A DNA stretch of 7,446 bases from an uncultured Bacteroidales bacterium. Its GTDB lineage: Bacteria > Bacteroidota > Bacteroidia > Bacteroidales > Paludibacteraceae. The stretch's first letter is position 1. Every line of letters starts with the position of its first letter. This document shows positions 1 to 6,420 of this stretch, piece by piece. Under the pieces are notes generated by a model that was not told the DNA's origin, searched no databases, and saw nothing but the letters and a program-made list of their open reading frames with translations. Position numbers and translations under genes: made by a program. The stretch is from positions 1 through 7,446 of the forward strand of contig CAMOGT010000026.1 of assembly GCA_946614295.1 (NCBI GenBank), given 5' to 3'.

Positions 1-62
1 TCTATTTCTTCAGCCTGCTTTCTGAGTACCGGCTGACCGTACAAATATATAGGTAGTATCAT
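1..62 (-). CDS. def: Peptide deformylase, N-terminal 20 residues (partial)
   Basis: The gene runs off the left edge of the window, leaving only the start. The visible translation begins MILPIYLYGQPVLRKQAEEI, which is the characteristic N-terminus of Bacteroidota peptide deformylase: a short beta strand followed by the G-x-P-V-L-R segment. The family removes the formyl group from the initiator methionine of nascent proteins, using an Fe2+ or Zn2+ centre. The metal-binding motifs (GxGLAAPQ, EGCLS, HExDH) would lie outside the window and cannot be checked. The start ATG overlaps the ruvX stop codon as ATGA, which suggests translational coupling. The ruvX-def order is familiar in Bacteroidales, and that context supports the call beyond the short sequence match. 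Confidence 0.85.
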   Translation of the reverse strand, partial: MILPIYLYGQPVLRKQAEEI

Positions 63-469
63 AGTCTTTCCAAATAGCCTTCCAAAATGATACAAGCGGC
101 GATCTTATCCACCGTTGCTTTGTTCTGCCGGTCTTTTTTCTTCATGCCGCCGGCGAGCATGGCTTGGTGCGCCAACACGGAGGTAAAGCGCTCGTCATAC
201 ATAGTTAAGGGTTTGTCGGGAAATCGTTTCTTGAAAACGCCCATGAAAGGACGGATATAGTTCATGCTCTCCGATTCCTCCCCGTTCATTTGGGTCGGAT
301 GACCGATCACGACCTCATCTACCGGCTCTTTCTCAAAGTATTCAGCGAGCCATTCGATAAGATCCTTTGTTTCCACCGTAAGCAGCGGATTAGCCGTTAT
401 GCGGAGAACATCCGTAACGGCTAATCCTGTACGCTTACGACCGTAGTCTATTGCTAAGATTCGTCCCAT
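59..469 (-). CDS. ruvX: YqgF/RuvX-family RNase H-fold nuclease (putative Holliday junction resolvase / pre-16S rRNA nuclease)
   Basis: This 136-residue protein has the normal full length of the YqgF family. Visible family motifs are AIDYGRKRTGLA near residues 6-16 (Asp8 is the first catalytic acid), VVIGHP at 53-58, the YDERFTS motif at 91-97 and the C-terminal VDKIAA at 120-125 with Asp121. Together they make the conserved acidic RNase H-like active site. The family was annotated as a putative Holliday junction resolvase, and E. coli YqgF is implicated in processing the 5' end of 16S rRNA. The sequence alone does not decide between these roles. The protein is expected to be cytoplasmic. The start ATG shares one base with the stop of the upstream TPR gene (TAATG), and the stop overlaps the def start (ATGA), so expression is probably coupled on both sides. 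No key residue appears to be missing. Confidence 0.95.
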   Translation of the reverse strand: MGRILAIDYGRKRTGLAVTDVLRITANPLLTVETKDLIEWLAEYFEKEPVDEVVIGHPTQMNGEESESMNYIRPFMGVFKKRFPDKPLTMYDERFTSVLAHQAMLAGGMKKKDRQNKATVDKIAACIILEGYLERL

Positions 470-1710
470 TAGAGGTTATTCATCTCCTCAGAGATAGCGT
501 TATACTCTGCGTCCATGTGGAAACGGTAGTAAAGGCCCTTGAGTACTTGCATGTACTGGCGGTTTTCCGGATCCATCTGGTGTGCTTTCTCGAAATACGG
601 CAGTGACTGACGGAACACCTCGTTCATCTCGTCAAGCGCTTTCTTGTACTCTTTGTTGTCGGAGATCAGCGCAGCTGCCTCATTGAGTTTTACGGCCTGG
701 TTGTAATAAACCCTGCCCTTACCGGCTTCTGCATCAGCCAGTTTCGGATCCACCTTGAGGGCGTTCTCGAAATCTACCATCGCCTCGTCATAATGACCTA
801 AGTTCTCATTGAGATTACCTTTGATCAGATGATACTGCGCTACGTTCGGCTCACGCTCGATGGCCTTCGAGAGGTAATCAACGGCTGTCTCTTCCTGACC
901 GGAATAGATATAGTAGTTGATCAGGTTCTGCAGGAACCACGGCTCGCTCGGGAAACGATCGATAGCGTGCTGAAGTGTTGCCACGAACTTAACGGTGTCT
1001 TTCAACTCTACATACTCTTGATAGAGGAACTGGTTTACAGAAATCCCCTCGTAATCACCGTCTTTTAAGTCCTCGAGTAATACGACTGCATCCTCATGGC
1101 GCTCAGCCTGTACGGCGAAAATGGCGGCGTAGTACTTATACTGTATATAAGTAGTATCACGCGGCATCTCTTTCTGCAGTTTCGGATCCTGCATCATCTT
1201 CAACTCGGGAATGGCGAGATGCTTCTGGAATGCCTGATAAGCACCGTCGTAATCTTTCTGCTCGTTGAGATAAATACCGTATTTCACCAGCTCCTGCTGT
1301 TTGTAATATTCGAGCATCTTTTTGGCTATCGTGTTATGGGTCTTGGCGTCTGCCATTACCTCACGGCCTTTCTTGTCGAGCACGATAGCGGAAGCCAGTT
1401 CATCTGCCTTGAGCCAATAGTTGTAACTCTCCTCTACAGCGGCGCCGGCTACAGCCTGGTTGGCTCCTTTGCCCATCATCAGGTTGTAGTTCTCCTGAGT
1501 CAACTCTTGGTAACCGATCATACCGGCCCAATAGTAAGCCTCTGCGGAGGGATCTGCTGCGATTGCTTCTTCGATGGCTACACGTGCGGCTCCGAAATCC
1601 GGAGCTTCCTGCATCATGTAACTCTTTGCTTTCTTTACCTGCGGGTTCTTTTGTGCGAAGCAGCCGGCGCTTATCAGCACCAATGCTGCCAGAATCAATG
1701 ATTTTCTCAT
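469..1710 (-). CDS. Secreted tetratricopeptide-repeat protein
   Basis: I chose the ATG at 1710, giving 413 residues. It comes one base after the gyrA stop (TAATATG) and places a clean signal peptide at the N-terminus: MRKS, a hydrophobic LILAALVLISAG core, then CFAQ. Cleavage could be by signal peptidase I after CFA (residue 19). Cys17 in SAGC is only a weak lipobox, because position -3 is Ser rather than Leu. The mature protein is therefore periplasmic, or less likely a lipoprotein. The body is helical and charged. The clearest TPR units are at about residues 257-288 and 289-322, where GNLNENLGHYDEA leads into FENALKVDP. A degenerate unit near 369-381 ends in FEKAHQMDPENR. Earlier helices (YWAGMIGYQ; NEQKDYDGAYQAFQ) look like divergent TPRs. 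TPR domains mediate protein-protein contacts, but the partner is unknown. Secreted TPR proteins directly after gyrA recur in Bacteroidales, so the neighbourhood is typical even though the function is not established. Confidence 0.88.
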   Translation of the reverse strand: MRKSLILAALVLISAGCFAQKNPQVKKAKSYMMQEAPDFGAARVAIEEAIAADPSAEAYYWAGMIGYQELTQENYNLMMGKGANQAVAGAAVEESYNYWLKADELASAIVLDKKGREVMADAKTHNTIAKKMLEYYKQQELVKYGIYLNEQKDYDGAYQAFQKHLAIPELKMMQDPKLQKEMPRDTTYIQYKYYAAIFAVQAERHEDAVVLLEDLKDGDYEGISVNQFLYQEYVELKDTVKFVATLQHAIDRFPSEPWFLQNLINYYIYSGQEETAVDYLSKAIEREPNVAQYHLIKGNLNENLGHYDEAMVDFENALKVDPKLADAEAGKGRVYYNQAVKLNEAAALISDNKEYKKALDEMNEVFRQSLPYFEKAHQMDPENRQYMQVLKGLYYRFHMDAEYNAISEEMNNL

Positions 1711-1711
1711 A

Positions 1712-4294
1712 TTATTCTTGATTTTCGTTGTTGTTGGTTTCTTCATTAGCCTCTGACCCTTCGCCATTAGCCTCATCTTCTTCCTCTTTCGGTACGATAC
1801 ACCCGCTTACGAGGGAGTCATTGCGTTTCTGGAGTTCGATCAGTTTGACGCCTTGTGCGGCTCGTCCGGTCTGACGGATAGTCGAGATATCCATGCGGAT
1901 GGCTGTTCCCGACTTGGTCATCAGCATCAGGTCGTCTGCATCGGTTACGGCTTCGATACCTACCAGATGACCGGTCTTGTCCGTGATCTCGATGGTCTTG
2001 ACACCCTTGCCGCCGCGGTTGGTGACACGATAGATCGGGTTGCCTTCCTCGTCATCGACAGGCGTACGCTTGCCGAATCCGTTCTCCGAGATGACGAGAA
2101 TAGTCTTGTCTGTACCCTTCTCTACACAAACCGTGCCAATCACGCGGTCCTGTCCGTCGTCCTCGAGCGTGATAGCCTTCACACCGGTCGCGCCACGACC
2201 CATCGGACGTACGCCGCCTTCGTTGAAACGAACGACCTTGCCGTTGTACGAAGCTACCAACATCTCGCTCTGACCGTCTGTCAGCGTTACGCCGATCAGT
2301 TCGTCGCCTTCACGCAGACCGAGCGCGATGATACCGTTGGCACGCGGACGGCTGTAAGACTCCAGTGTCGTCTTCTTCATCAGACCGTTCTTGGTCACGA
2401 AGATCAGGTAGTGGTTCTCGATATACTCCGGATCGTTAAGACCCTTGACATTGATACAGGTGCGCACCTTGTCGCCCTTCTGGAGGTTGATCATGTTCTG
2501 GATAGCACGACCTTTGGACTGCTTGTTACCCTCCGGCAACTCATATACTTTCTGCCAGTACAGACGGCCCATCTCCGTGAAGAACATCATCGTCGAGTGC
2601 ATCGATGCCTGATATACGCGCTCGATGAAATCCTGGTCGCGCGCACTGCCGGCCTTCGAACCGATACCGCCGCGGCTCTGCTGACGGAAATCAGCCAGCG
2701 GAGTACGTTTGATATAGCCCAGATGCGAGATAGTGATGACCATGTCGTCATCGGCGTACATATCCTCGGGGTTGAACTCGGTAGCCATCTTCACGATCTT
2801 CGTGCGGCGCTCGTCGCCGTACTTGTCCTTGATCTCGATGAGCTCGGTGTTGATCACGTCATAACGCATCTCCTCGCTCGCGAGCAGTTCGTTCAGGTGG
2901 GCAATCAATTTTTCTATCTCCTCGTACTCCGCTTTCAACTCGTCGATACGCAGGCCGGTCAGGGCGCTCAGACGCATATCTACGATAGCTTTGGACTGCA
3001 GGTTGTCGAGGTCGAACCGCTTCTCCAGGTTCGTCTGTGCGTCTGCAGGAGTACGGCTGGCGCGGATGATACGTACTACCTCGTCGATGTTATCTACGGC
3101 GATGATCAAGCCCTCCAAAATATGCGCTTTCTCCTCTGCTTTGCGCAGCTCGAAGCGCGTACGGCGGGTCACTACATCCATGCGGTGCTCGATGAAATAA
3201 CCGATCAGCTGTTTGAGGTTCAGCAACATCGGGCGGCCTTTCACCAGCGCGATATTGTTAACCGCAAAACTCGACTGCAGCGCCGTGAACTTGTAGAGTT
3301 TGTTGAGCACCACCTGTGCGTTGGCATCGCGTTTCACATCAATCACGATGCGGATATCGCGCTTCGAGTGGTCGTTGATATCAGCGATACCCTCGATCTT
3401 CTTGTCGTTAACCAACTCGGCGATATATTTCACGAGGTCGCTCTTCACTACGCCGTACGGCAGCTCGGTGATGATGATCTTCTCACGGCCGTTGTCCTCG
3501 GTCTCGATATCGGCGTTCGAACGGATTACAATCCTTCCGCGGCCGGTCTCGAAAGCGTCCTTGACACCCTGATAGCCGTAGATAGTACCGCCGGTCGGGA
3601 AATCCGGAGCTTTGACATACTCCATCAGGTCCTCCACGGTAATCTCCGGTGTCTCGGGGTCATGCAGGCGCGCTTTGATATTATTGATATACGCGCAGCA
3701 ACCGTCAATCACCTCTGCCAGGTTATGGGTCGGCATGTTCGTCGCCATACCTACGGCAATACCGCTCGCACCGTTCACCAACAGGTTCGGGAAACGGCAA
3801 GGCAGTACCGTCGGCTCTTTCAGGGAGTCGTCGAAGTTGTTCTGCATATCTACGGTGTCCTTCTCAATATCGCGGAGCATCTCTTCCGCTAATTTCGAGA
3901 GGCGGGCCTCCGTATAACGCATGGCGGCGGCACCGTCGCCATCCACTGAACCGAAGTTACCCTGACCGTCCACCAGGCAGTAACGCATCGCCCACGGCTG
4001 TGCCATACGGACCAGCGTTCCGTAGATGGAGCTGTCGCCGTGCGGGTGGTACTTACCCATTACCTCACCGACGATACGGGCACTCTTCTTGGTCGGCTTG
4101 TCGCTCGTGTTGCCTAACTCGTTCATTCCAAACAGCACACGGCGGTGAACCGGTTTGAAACCGTCGCGCACATCCGGCAACGCACGGCTCACGATCACAC
4201 TCATCGAGTAATCGATATACGAGGATTTCATTTCCTCGTCGATCTTCACGGGAATAATGTGATCATTCTTGATAATCTCGTTGTTTTCTTCCAT
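1712..4294 (-). CDS. gyrA: DNA gyrase subunit A
   Basis: This is the 860-residue breakage-reunion subunit of the A2B2 type IIA topoisomerase that introduces negative supercoils. The N-terminal domain carries GFKPVHRR (45-52), the quinolone-pocket segment KYHPHGDSSIYG (81-92) and AAAMRYTEAR (122-131), with Tyr127 as the DNA-linking residue (Tyr122 in E. coli). The NPTH-like MPTHNLAEVI and the APDFPTGG motif (229-236) follow, then a long coiled-coil/tower region to about residue 500. A GyrA box, QSRGGIG (539-545), opens the C-terminal beta-pinwheel that wraps DNA. This box distinguishes GyrA from ParC. Pinwheel blades with repeated G-RA-G or GRGATGVK motifs run to about 832, and an acidic Glu/Asn-rich tail (836-860) ends the protein. 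Ser88 matches E. coli Ser83, while the Asp87 position is Gly92. The ATG at 4294 is preceded by an AT-rich leader and promoter. The stop codon lies one base before the TPR gene. Confidence 0.98.
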   Translation of the reverse strand: MEENNEIIKNDHIIPVKIDEEMKSSYIDYSMSVIVSRALPDVRDGFKPVHRRVLFGMNELGNTSDKPTKKSARIVGEVMGKYHPHGDSSIYGTLVRMAQPWAMRYCLVDGQGNFGSVDGDGAAAMRYTEARLSKLAEEMLRDIEKDTVDMQNNFDDSLKEPTVLPCRFPNLLVNGASGIAVGMATNMPTHNLAEVIDGCCAYINNIKARLHDPETPEITVEDLMEYVKAPDFPTGGTIYGYQGVKDAFETGRGRIVIRSNADIETEDNGREKIIITELPYGVVKSDLVKYIAELVNDKKIEGIADINDHSKRDIRIVIDVKRDANAQVVLNKLYKFTALQSSFAVNNIALVKGRPMLLNLKQLIGYFIEHRMDVVTRRTRFELRKAEEKAHILEGLIIAVDNIDEVVRIIRASRTPADAQTNLEKRFDLDNLQSKAIVDMRLSALTGLRIDELKAEYEEIEKLIAHLNELLASEEMRYDVINTELIEIKDKYGDERRTKIVKMATEFNPEDMYADDDMVITISHLGYIKRTPLADFRQQSRGGIGSKAGSARDQDFIERVYQASMHSTMMFFTEMGRLYWQKVYELPEGNKQSKGRAIQNMINLQKGDKVRTCINVKGLNDPEYIENHYLIFVTKNGLMKKTTLESYSRPRANGIIALGLREGDELIGVTLTDGQSEMLVASYNGKVVRFNEGGVRPMGRGATGVKAITLEDDGQDRVIGTVCVEKGTDKTILVISENGFGKRTPVDDEEGNPIYRVTNRGGKGVKTIEITDKTGHLVGIEAVTDADDLMLMTKSGTAIRMDISTIRQTGRAAQGVKLIELQKRNDSLVSGCIVPKEEEDEANGEGSEANEETNNNENQE

Positions 4295-4334
4295 TGTGAT
4301 AAGTATTTGTATTTAGTTATATTCAAAAAACGCT

Positions 4335-4366
4335 GCAAATTTACGAAAAAAAAATGACATACGCAA
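4335..4366 (-). promoter_or_regulatory. Candidate Bacteroidota-type promoter of gyrA
   Basis: Read on the minus strand, TTG (4366-4364) is followed after 20 bases by TAAATTTG (4343-4336), then C. This matches the Bacteroidota primary sigma factor pattern of a TTTG-like -33 element, a spacer of 19-21 bases and a TAnnTTTG -7 element. Transcription would start near 4330, giving a leader of about 36 bases before the gyrA ATG. That leader is AT-rich with no GGAGG-like motif, as is usual in this phylum. The -33 element falls inside the stem-loop of the upstream operon's terminator. The -7 match is good; the -33 match is partial (CTTG rather than TTTG). Confidence 0.65.
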
Positions 4367-4383
4367 GCGCGCACGTCATTTTT
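4346..4383 (-). terminator. Intrinsic terminator of the upstream membrane-protein operon
   Basis: In minus-strand RNA the arms AAAAAUGACGUGCGC and GCGUAUGUCAUUUUU pair as 15 uninterrupted pairs (two of them G-U) around a GCUU tetraloop. A run of nine U residues (4354-4346) forms the end of the 3' arm and the tail. In plus-strand RNA the two wobble pairs become A-C mismatches, so the structure favours minus-strand transcription. It sits 111 bases after the stop codon of the polytopic membrane protein gene and just before the gyrA start site. It would therefore isolate the two transcription units. Confidence 0.8.
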
Positions 4384-4493
4384 CTGTATTTTTATGCGTT
4401 TTTAGCCGTTTTGGACTTTCCATCGACACTCTGTCGGTAAAAATCGCCCAATCGCTTAGAACGCAAATAAATGGTCTTTAATACGCTTTCGGA
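4384..4493. other. Non-coding 3' region between the membrane-protein gene and its terminator
   Basis: This AT-rich stretch is the probable 3' untranslated region of the upstream operon. I see no open reading frame of note and no strong promoter. It contains a small perfect hairpin, CGACA-CTC-TGTCG (4424-4436), with no T-run beside it, and short homopolymer runs of A/T. No further function can be assigned. Confidence 0.5.
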
Positions 4494-5597
4494 TTAATTA
4501 ACCTCAGCGCGAGCCATCGCATCTTTGTAGTACTGCTGGTCAACGAACACATCCTCCTTGTACGGGTTGATGTGACGAACCTTAGCCTGGTACATGATAT
4601 AACCGAAGGCGATGATATTGGTAACCAGCGCGAGAGCGGAGATCACGAGCATCATCGTCGGGTTCGCAGCGGTAGCACCCTCGGCAGCAACCGTGGTGTG
4701 AGCCACTACTTCCTCGCCCAGACCCGAAGCGGCATAGATAGCATTGACGGTCTCGATGCCGTTGACGTACTGAACCGGCAGAACTGCCCATGAATAGAAC
4801 TGTTTGCCGTTGAAGAAGGTCTCCTGGAAGAGCGGGAATACCTGTGCGAACATACACCAGATAGCCAGCGTGTTGGCGCGGTTCTGGATCCAACCGCCGC
4901 GGTTCCAGCAGATAGCGGCAATCGTCGGAGCTACCAACAGCGCAATACCGCAGTACCAGCTGTGGGTCGGCAGACAGTTGTACGTGTAAGCGAAGTTCCA
5001 GATGTCATAAACAAGGATATATACCCACGTCATGTCCGCCCAGATCATATCCTTGCGGTCCTTGGAGGGATATACGTTCCACCATGCGGTCATACAGAAG
5101 ATGTTGAACAGACCGGCAACGCCGTTGAATACGTTGTGCCAGCCGCCATACAACCACACACCTTCGCTCGACAGCCACCATTTGTTCCAACCTAAGATAG
5201 CCGACTCGAAATCAGAGCAAACGGCAATCAGGATGTTGATAGCCACGATGATGAACGGGAACGGCTTGAACCAGTGCTTGGCTCCGATGCCCCACTCGTA
5301 CTTGATCATCATGAAACCGATACAGCCGGTCAGCGCAGCATACAGCTTGGCGTAGTGGAACCAGCCGTTCATGTACACGTGGGTCTGGTTGTTCACCGCC
5401 CAGTCTGCGCCCATGCGTGCACCGATTGCGATTGCTACGAAATAGACGGTCAGCGCCAGCGGAATGGCAAAGAACGTGATAGCACCGCCGAGTTTCGTAC
5501 GGCGTGCAAACTCATTCCAGAGAATCAGTCCTGCCAGGACTGCAAAGAGCATTACCCATTGGATCAGAGCATGCTCTCCATAAACTTGAAAAAACAT
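4494..5597 (-). CDS. Tryptophan-rich polytopic membrane protein (DUF5692-like)
   Basis: This 367-residue protein is almost entirely hydrophobic. By eye I place about nine membrane segments near 9-28, 38-59, 81-99, 112-127, 155-174, 187-206, 213-230, 240-258 and 314-336. It has no cleavable signal peptide. It contains 21 tryptophans (5.7%), many in clusters such as NKWWLSS, TAWWNVY and MIWADMTWVY. The segment from GVAGLFNIF through DMIWADMTW and YDIWNFAYTYNCLPTHSWYCG (about 159-217) resembles what I recall of the DUF5692 family. That name is from memory and tentative. The loop between the last two segments (280-313) is variable and Ala/Thr-rich, and the C-terminal tail is charged (RHINPYKEDVFVDQQYY). 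Function is unknown. A transporter, sensor or membrane anchor for redox enzymes are all possible. The gene is last in the probable operon with hypA, and the terminator follows it. Confidence 0.8.
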   Translation of the reverse strand: MFFQVYGEHALIQWVMLFAVLAGLILWNEFARRTKLGGAITFFAIPLALTVYFVAIAIGARMGADWAVNNQTHVYMNGWFHYAKLYAALTGCIGFMMIKYEWGIGAKHWFKPFPFIIVAINILIAVCSDFESAILGWNKWWLSSEGVWLYGGWHNVFNGVAGLFNIFCMTAWWNVYPSKDRKDMIWADMTWVYILVYDIWNFAYTYNCLPTHSWYCGIALLVAPTIAAICWNRGGWIQNRANTLAIWCMFAQVFPLFQETFFNGKQFYSWAVLPVQYVNGIETVNAIYAASGLGEEVVAHTTVAAEGATAANPTMMLVISALALVTNIIAFGYIMYQAKVRHINPYKEDVFVDQQYYKDAMARAEVN

Positions 5598-5665
5598 GAT
5601 AATTTAGATTTTTAATGATTAAATGATTGATTTATAATATCGATTTGTCGATATATCGATTTTCT
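5598..5665. repeat. Intergenic 8-bp-period AT-rich degenerate repeats
   Basis: Two short runs with an 8-base period fill most of this 68-bp gap. AATGATTA and AATGATTG stand in tandem at 5614-5629. ATCGATTT, GTCGATAT and ATCGATTT stand in tandem at 5639-5662. The second run contains the perfect 12-bp palindrome TCGATATATCGA (5648-5659). The gap lies between the stop of the 108-residue membrane protein and the start of the polytopic protein, so it is the leader for translation of the latter. No TAnnTTTG promoter element or Shine-Dalgarno motif is visible in it. Confidence 0.6.
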
Positions 5666-5992
5666 TTAAGCCTTGACTGCTTTACGCTCTTTGAGATAGC
5701 AATAAACCGCCCACACTACGGTCACAACTACCGACATTGGTACGCCTACCGTCAGCATCTCTTTGAGCATGACTATTCCGCCGCCTTCGCTCTCCAGAGC
5801 GGTAAAGAACGGATACATCCATGTCACTTCGCCGTTGAGGATATGGTCCACAATCAGCATCAGCGAACCGCCCCACAGCATTTTCTCCAGGGTCATTAGG
5901 TTACGGCCGACAAACGTGTCGGTCCGGTGTGTGCTTTTGCGGTAAGCTGTCGTCGCTGCCGCCTGCACTAATGGTACAATAAAACAAGCCAT
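5666..5992 (-). CDS. Small membrane protein of unknown function (begins MACFIVP)
   Basis: This is a 108-residue protein. The N-terminus MACFIVPLVQAAATTAY is a short hydrophobic helix that is not an ordinary signal peptide. A basic linker (RKSTHRTDTFVGR) follows. A second hydrophobic segment at about 36-52 (KMLWGGSLMLIVDHILNG) and a third at about 82-99 (GVPMSVVVTVVWAVYCY) come next, and the end is basic (KERKAVKA). Asp49-His50 at the end of the second segment, followed by GE (54-55) and WMYPFF, looks like a constrained polar site at the membrane edge. I recall similar MACFIVP-starting proteins in other anaerobes, always annotated as hypothetical, and I can give no function. It sits 33 bp after hypA and 68 bp before the polytopic protein on the same strand. 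That makes a shared membrane function with its neighbours plausible. The ATG at 5992 is chosen because that start is conserved in the homologues I recall. Confidence 0.75.
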   Translation of the reverse strand: MACFIVPLVQAAATTAYRKSTHRTDTFVGRNLMTLEKMLWGGSLMLIVDHILNGEVTWMYPFFTALESEGGGIVMLKEMLTVGVPMSVVVTVVWAVYCYLKERKAVKA

Positions 5993-6032
5993 ATTTACGA
6001 TTTAACAGTTTAACGATTTAACAATTTAACGA
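5993..6032. repeat. Tandem 8-bp repeat TTTAACNN, four copies plus one degenerate copy
   Basis: On the plus strand the units are TTTAACAG (6001-6008), TTTAACGA (6009-6016), TTTAACAA (6017-6024) and TTTAACGA (6025-6032), preceded by the decayed unit ATTTACGA (5993-6000). In mRNA sense this reads as (GUUAAANN) repeats. The array contains the final Arg codon and stop codon of hypA and extends to the base before the start codon of the next gene, so it supplies the whole translation-initiation leader. It may act as an unstructured A/U-rich initiation region or may simply be slippage-generated spacer. Confidence 0.85.
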
Positions 6033-6379
6033 GATTGCGGAACGACAATCTCCTTGATCTCTACCTCATTGCCTCTCAAAAGCCATGTCTGCTCGCTGCC
6101 GCAATGCGGACAAACCTTGCCGTGCGCCACGGTCGGGTAATCTTTTCCGCACCCGTCGCAATGCGTCACGGCAGGGATGGTCTCTATCTGCAACTCGCAG
6201 CCCTTCAGCATCTCTTCTTTATCCGCCGCCCACCGCCAGCAGTCCGTCAGATACTCCGGAATGATAGTACTCACCTCGCCGATGTTCATTACCACCGCCG
6301 AGACGTGCTCCACTCCGTTTTCCTGCGCCGCTTTCTTGACGTCACGGATGATATAGAAGACGATTCCGAGTTCGTGCAT
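6026..6379 (-). CDS. hypA: HypA/HybF-family nickel metallochaperone for hydrogenase maturation
   Basis: The 117-residue length is normal for HypA. The start is MHELGIVFYII, where His2 (with Glu3) is the nickel-binding end known from HypA proteins. The motif IGEVSTIIPEYL (33-44) matches the conserved IGExSxxxPExL strand-helix. The zinc site is complete, with Cys74-x2-Cys77 and Cys90-x2-Cys93 (THCDGCG and KVCPHCGS), followed by the usual C-terminal strand NEVEIKEIVV. HypA delivers Ni2+, working with HypB, to the large subunit of [NiFe] hydrogenase, and in some bacteria to urease. No hypB or hydrogenase gene is in the window, so the client is unknown. The immediate neighbours (an iron-sulfur flavoprotein upstream and two unexplained membrane proteins downstream) suggest a redox role. 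The GI..F variant N-terminus suggests a subfamily distinct from proteobacterial HypA, but that is inference. The start lies 30 bp after the oxidoreductase stop. Confidence 0.92.
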   Translation of the reverse strand: MHELGIVFYIIRDVKKAAQENGVEHVSAVVMNIGEVSTIIPEYLTDCWRWAADKEEMLKGCELQIETIPAVTHCDGCGKDYPTVAHGKVCPHCGSEQTWLLRGNEVEIKEIVVPQSR

Positions 6380-6409
6380 GGCTTTTGTCTTTGAGCGTCA
6401 GCGGTCTTT
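6380..6409. other. Short gap between the oxidoreductase gene and hypA
   Basis: This 30-bp gap carries no promoter that I can recognise. It contains part of a direct repeat and the leader sequence for hypA, which has no clear Shine-Dalgarno motif. The close spacing supports co-transcription. Confidence 0.5.
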
Positions 6410-6420
6410 CTACTTTCTAC
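6407..6420. repeat. Tandem 7-bp direct repeat TTTCTAC x2 across a stop codon
   Basis: TTTCTAC occurs twice in tandem (6407-6413 and 6414-6420). On the minus strand it reads GTAGAAAGTAGAAA and encodes the C-terminal Ser-Arg-Lys residues and the TAG stop of the oxidoreductase. Gain or loss of one unit would change the end of that protein. Confidence 0.6.

Noticed and set aside
1711..1776. A 22-residue N-terminal extension of the TPR protein from an ATG at 1776.
   Set aside because: It would overlap gyrA by 65 bp and would bury the clear signal peptide that starts at the ATG at 1710.
1853..3892. A 679-codon open reading frame on the plus strand.
   Set aside because: It is antisense to gyrA, shows no recognisable motif, and its composition (His, Asp, Arg, Leu-rich) is that of a mirror frame of a conserved gene on the other strand.
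4424..4436. A small hairpin, CGACA-CTC-TGTCG, as a second terminator or regulatory element.
   Set aside because: The stem is only 5 bp and no T-run follows on either strand. A much stronger terminator lies about 45 bp downstream.
4572..5615. Several short open frames on both strands overlapping the polytopic membrane protein gene.
   Set aside because: They overlap a well-formed membrane protein frame, lack motifs and have no start signals of their own.
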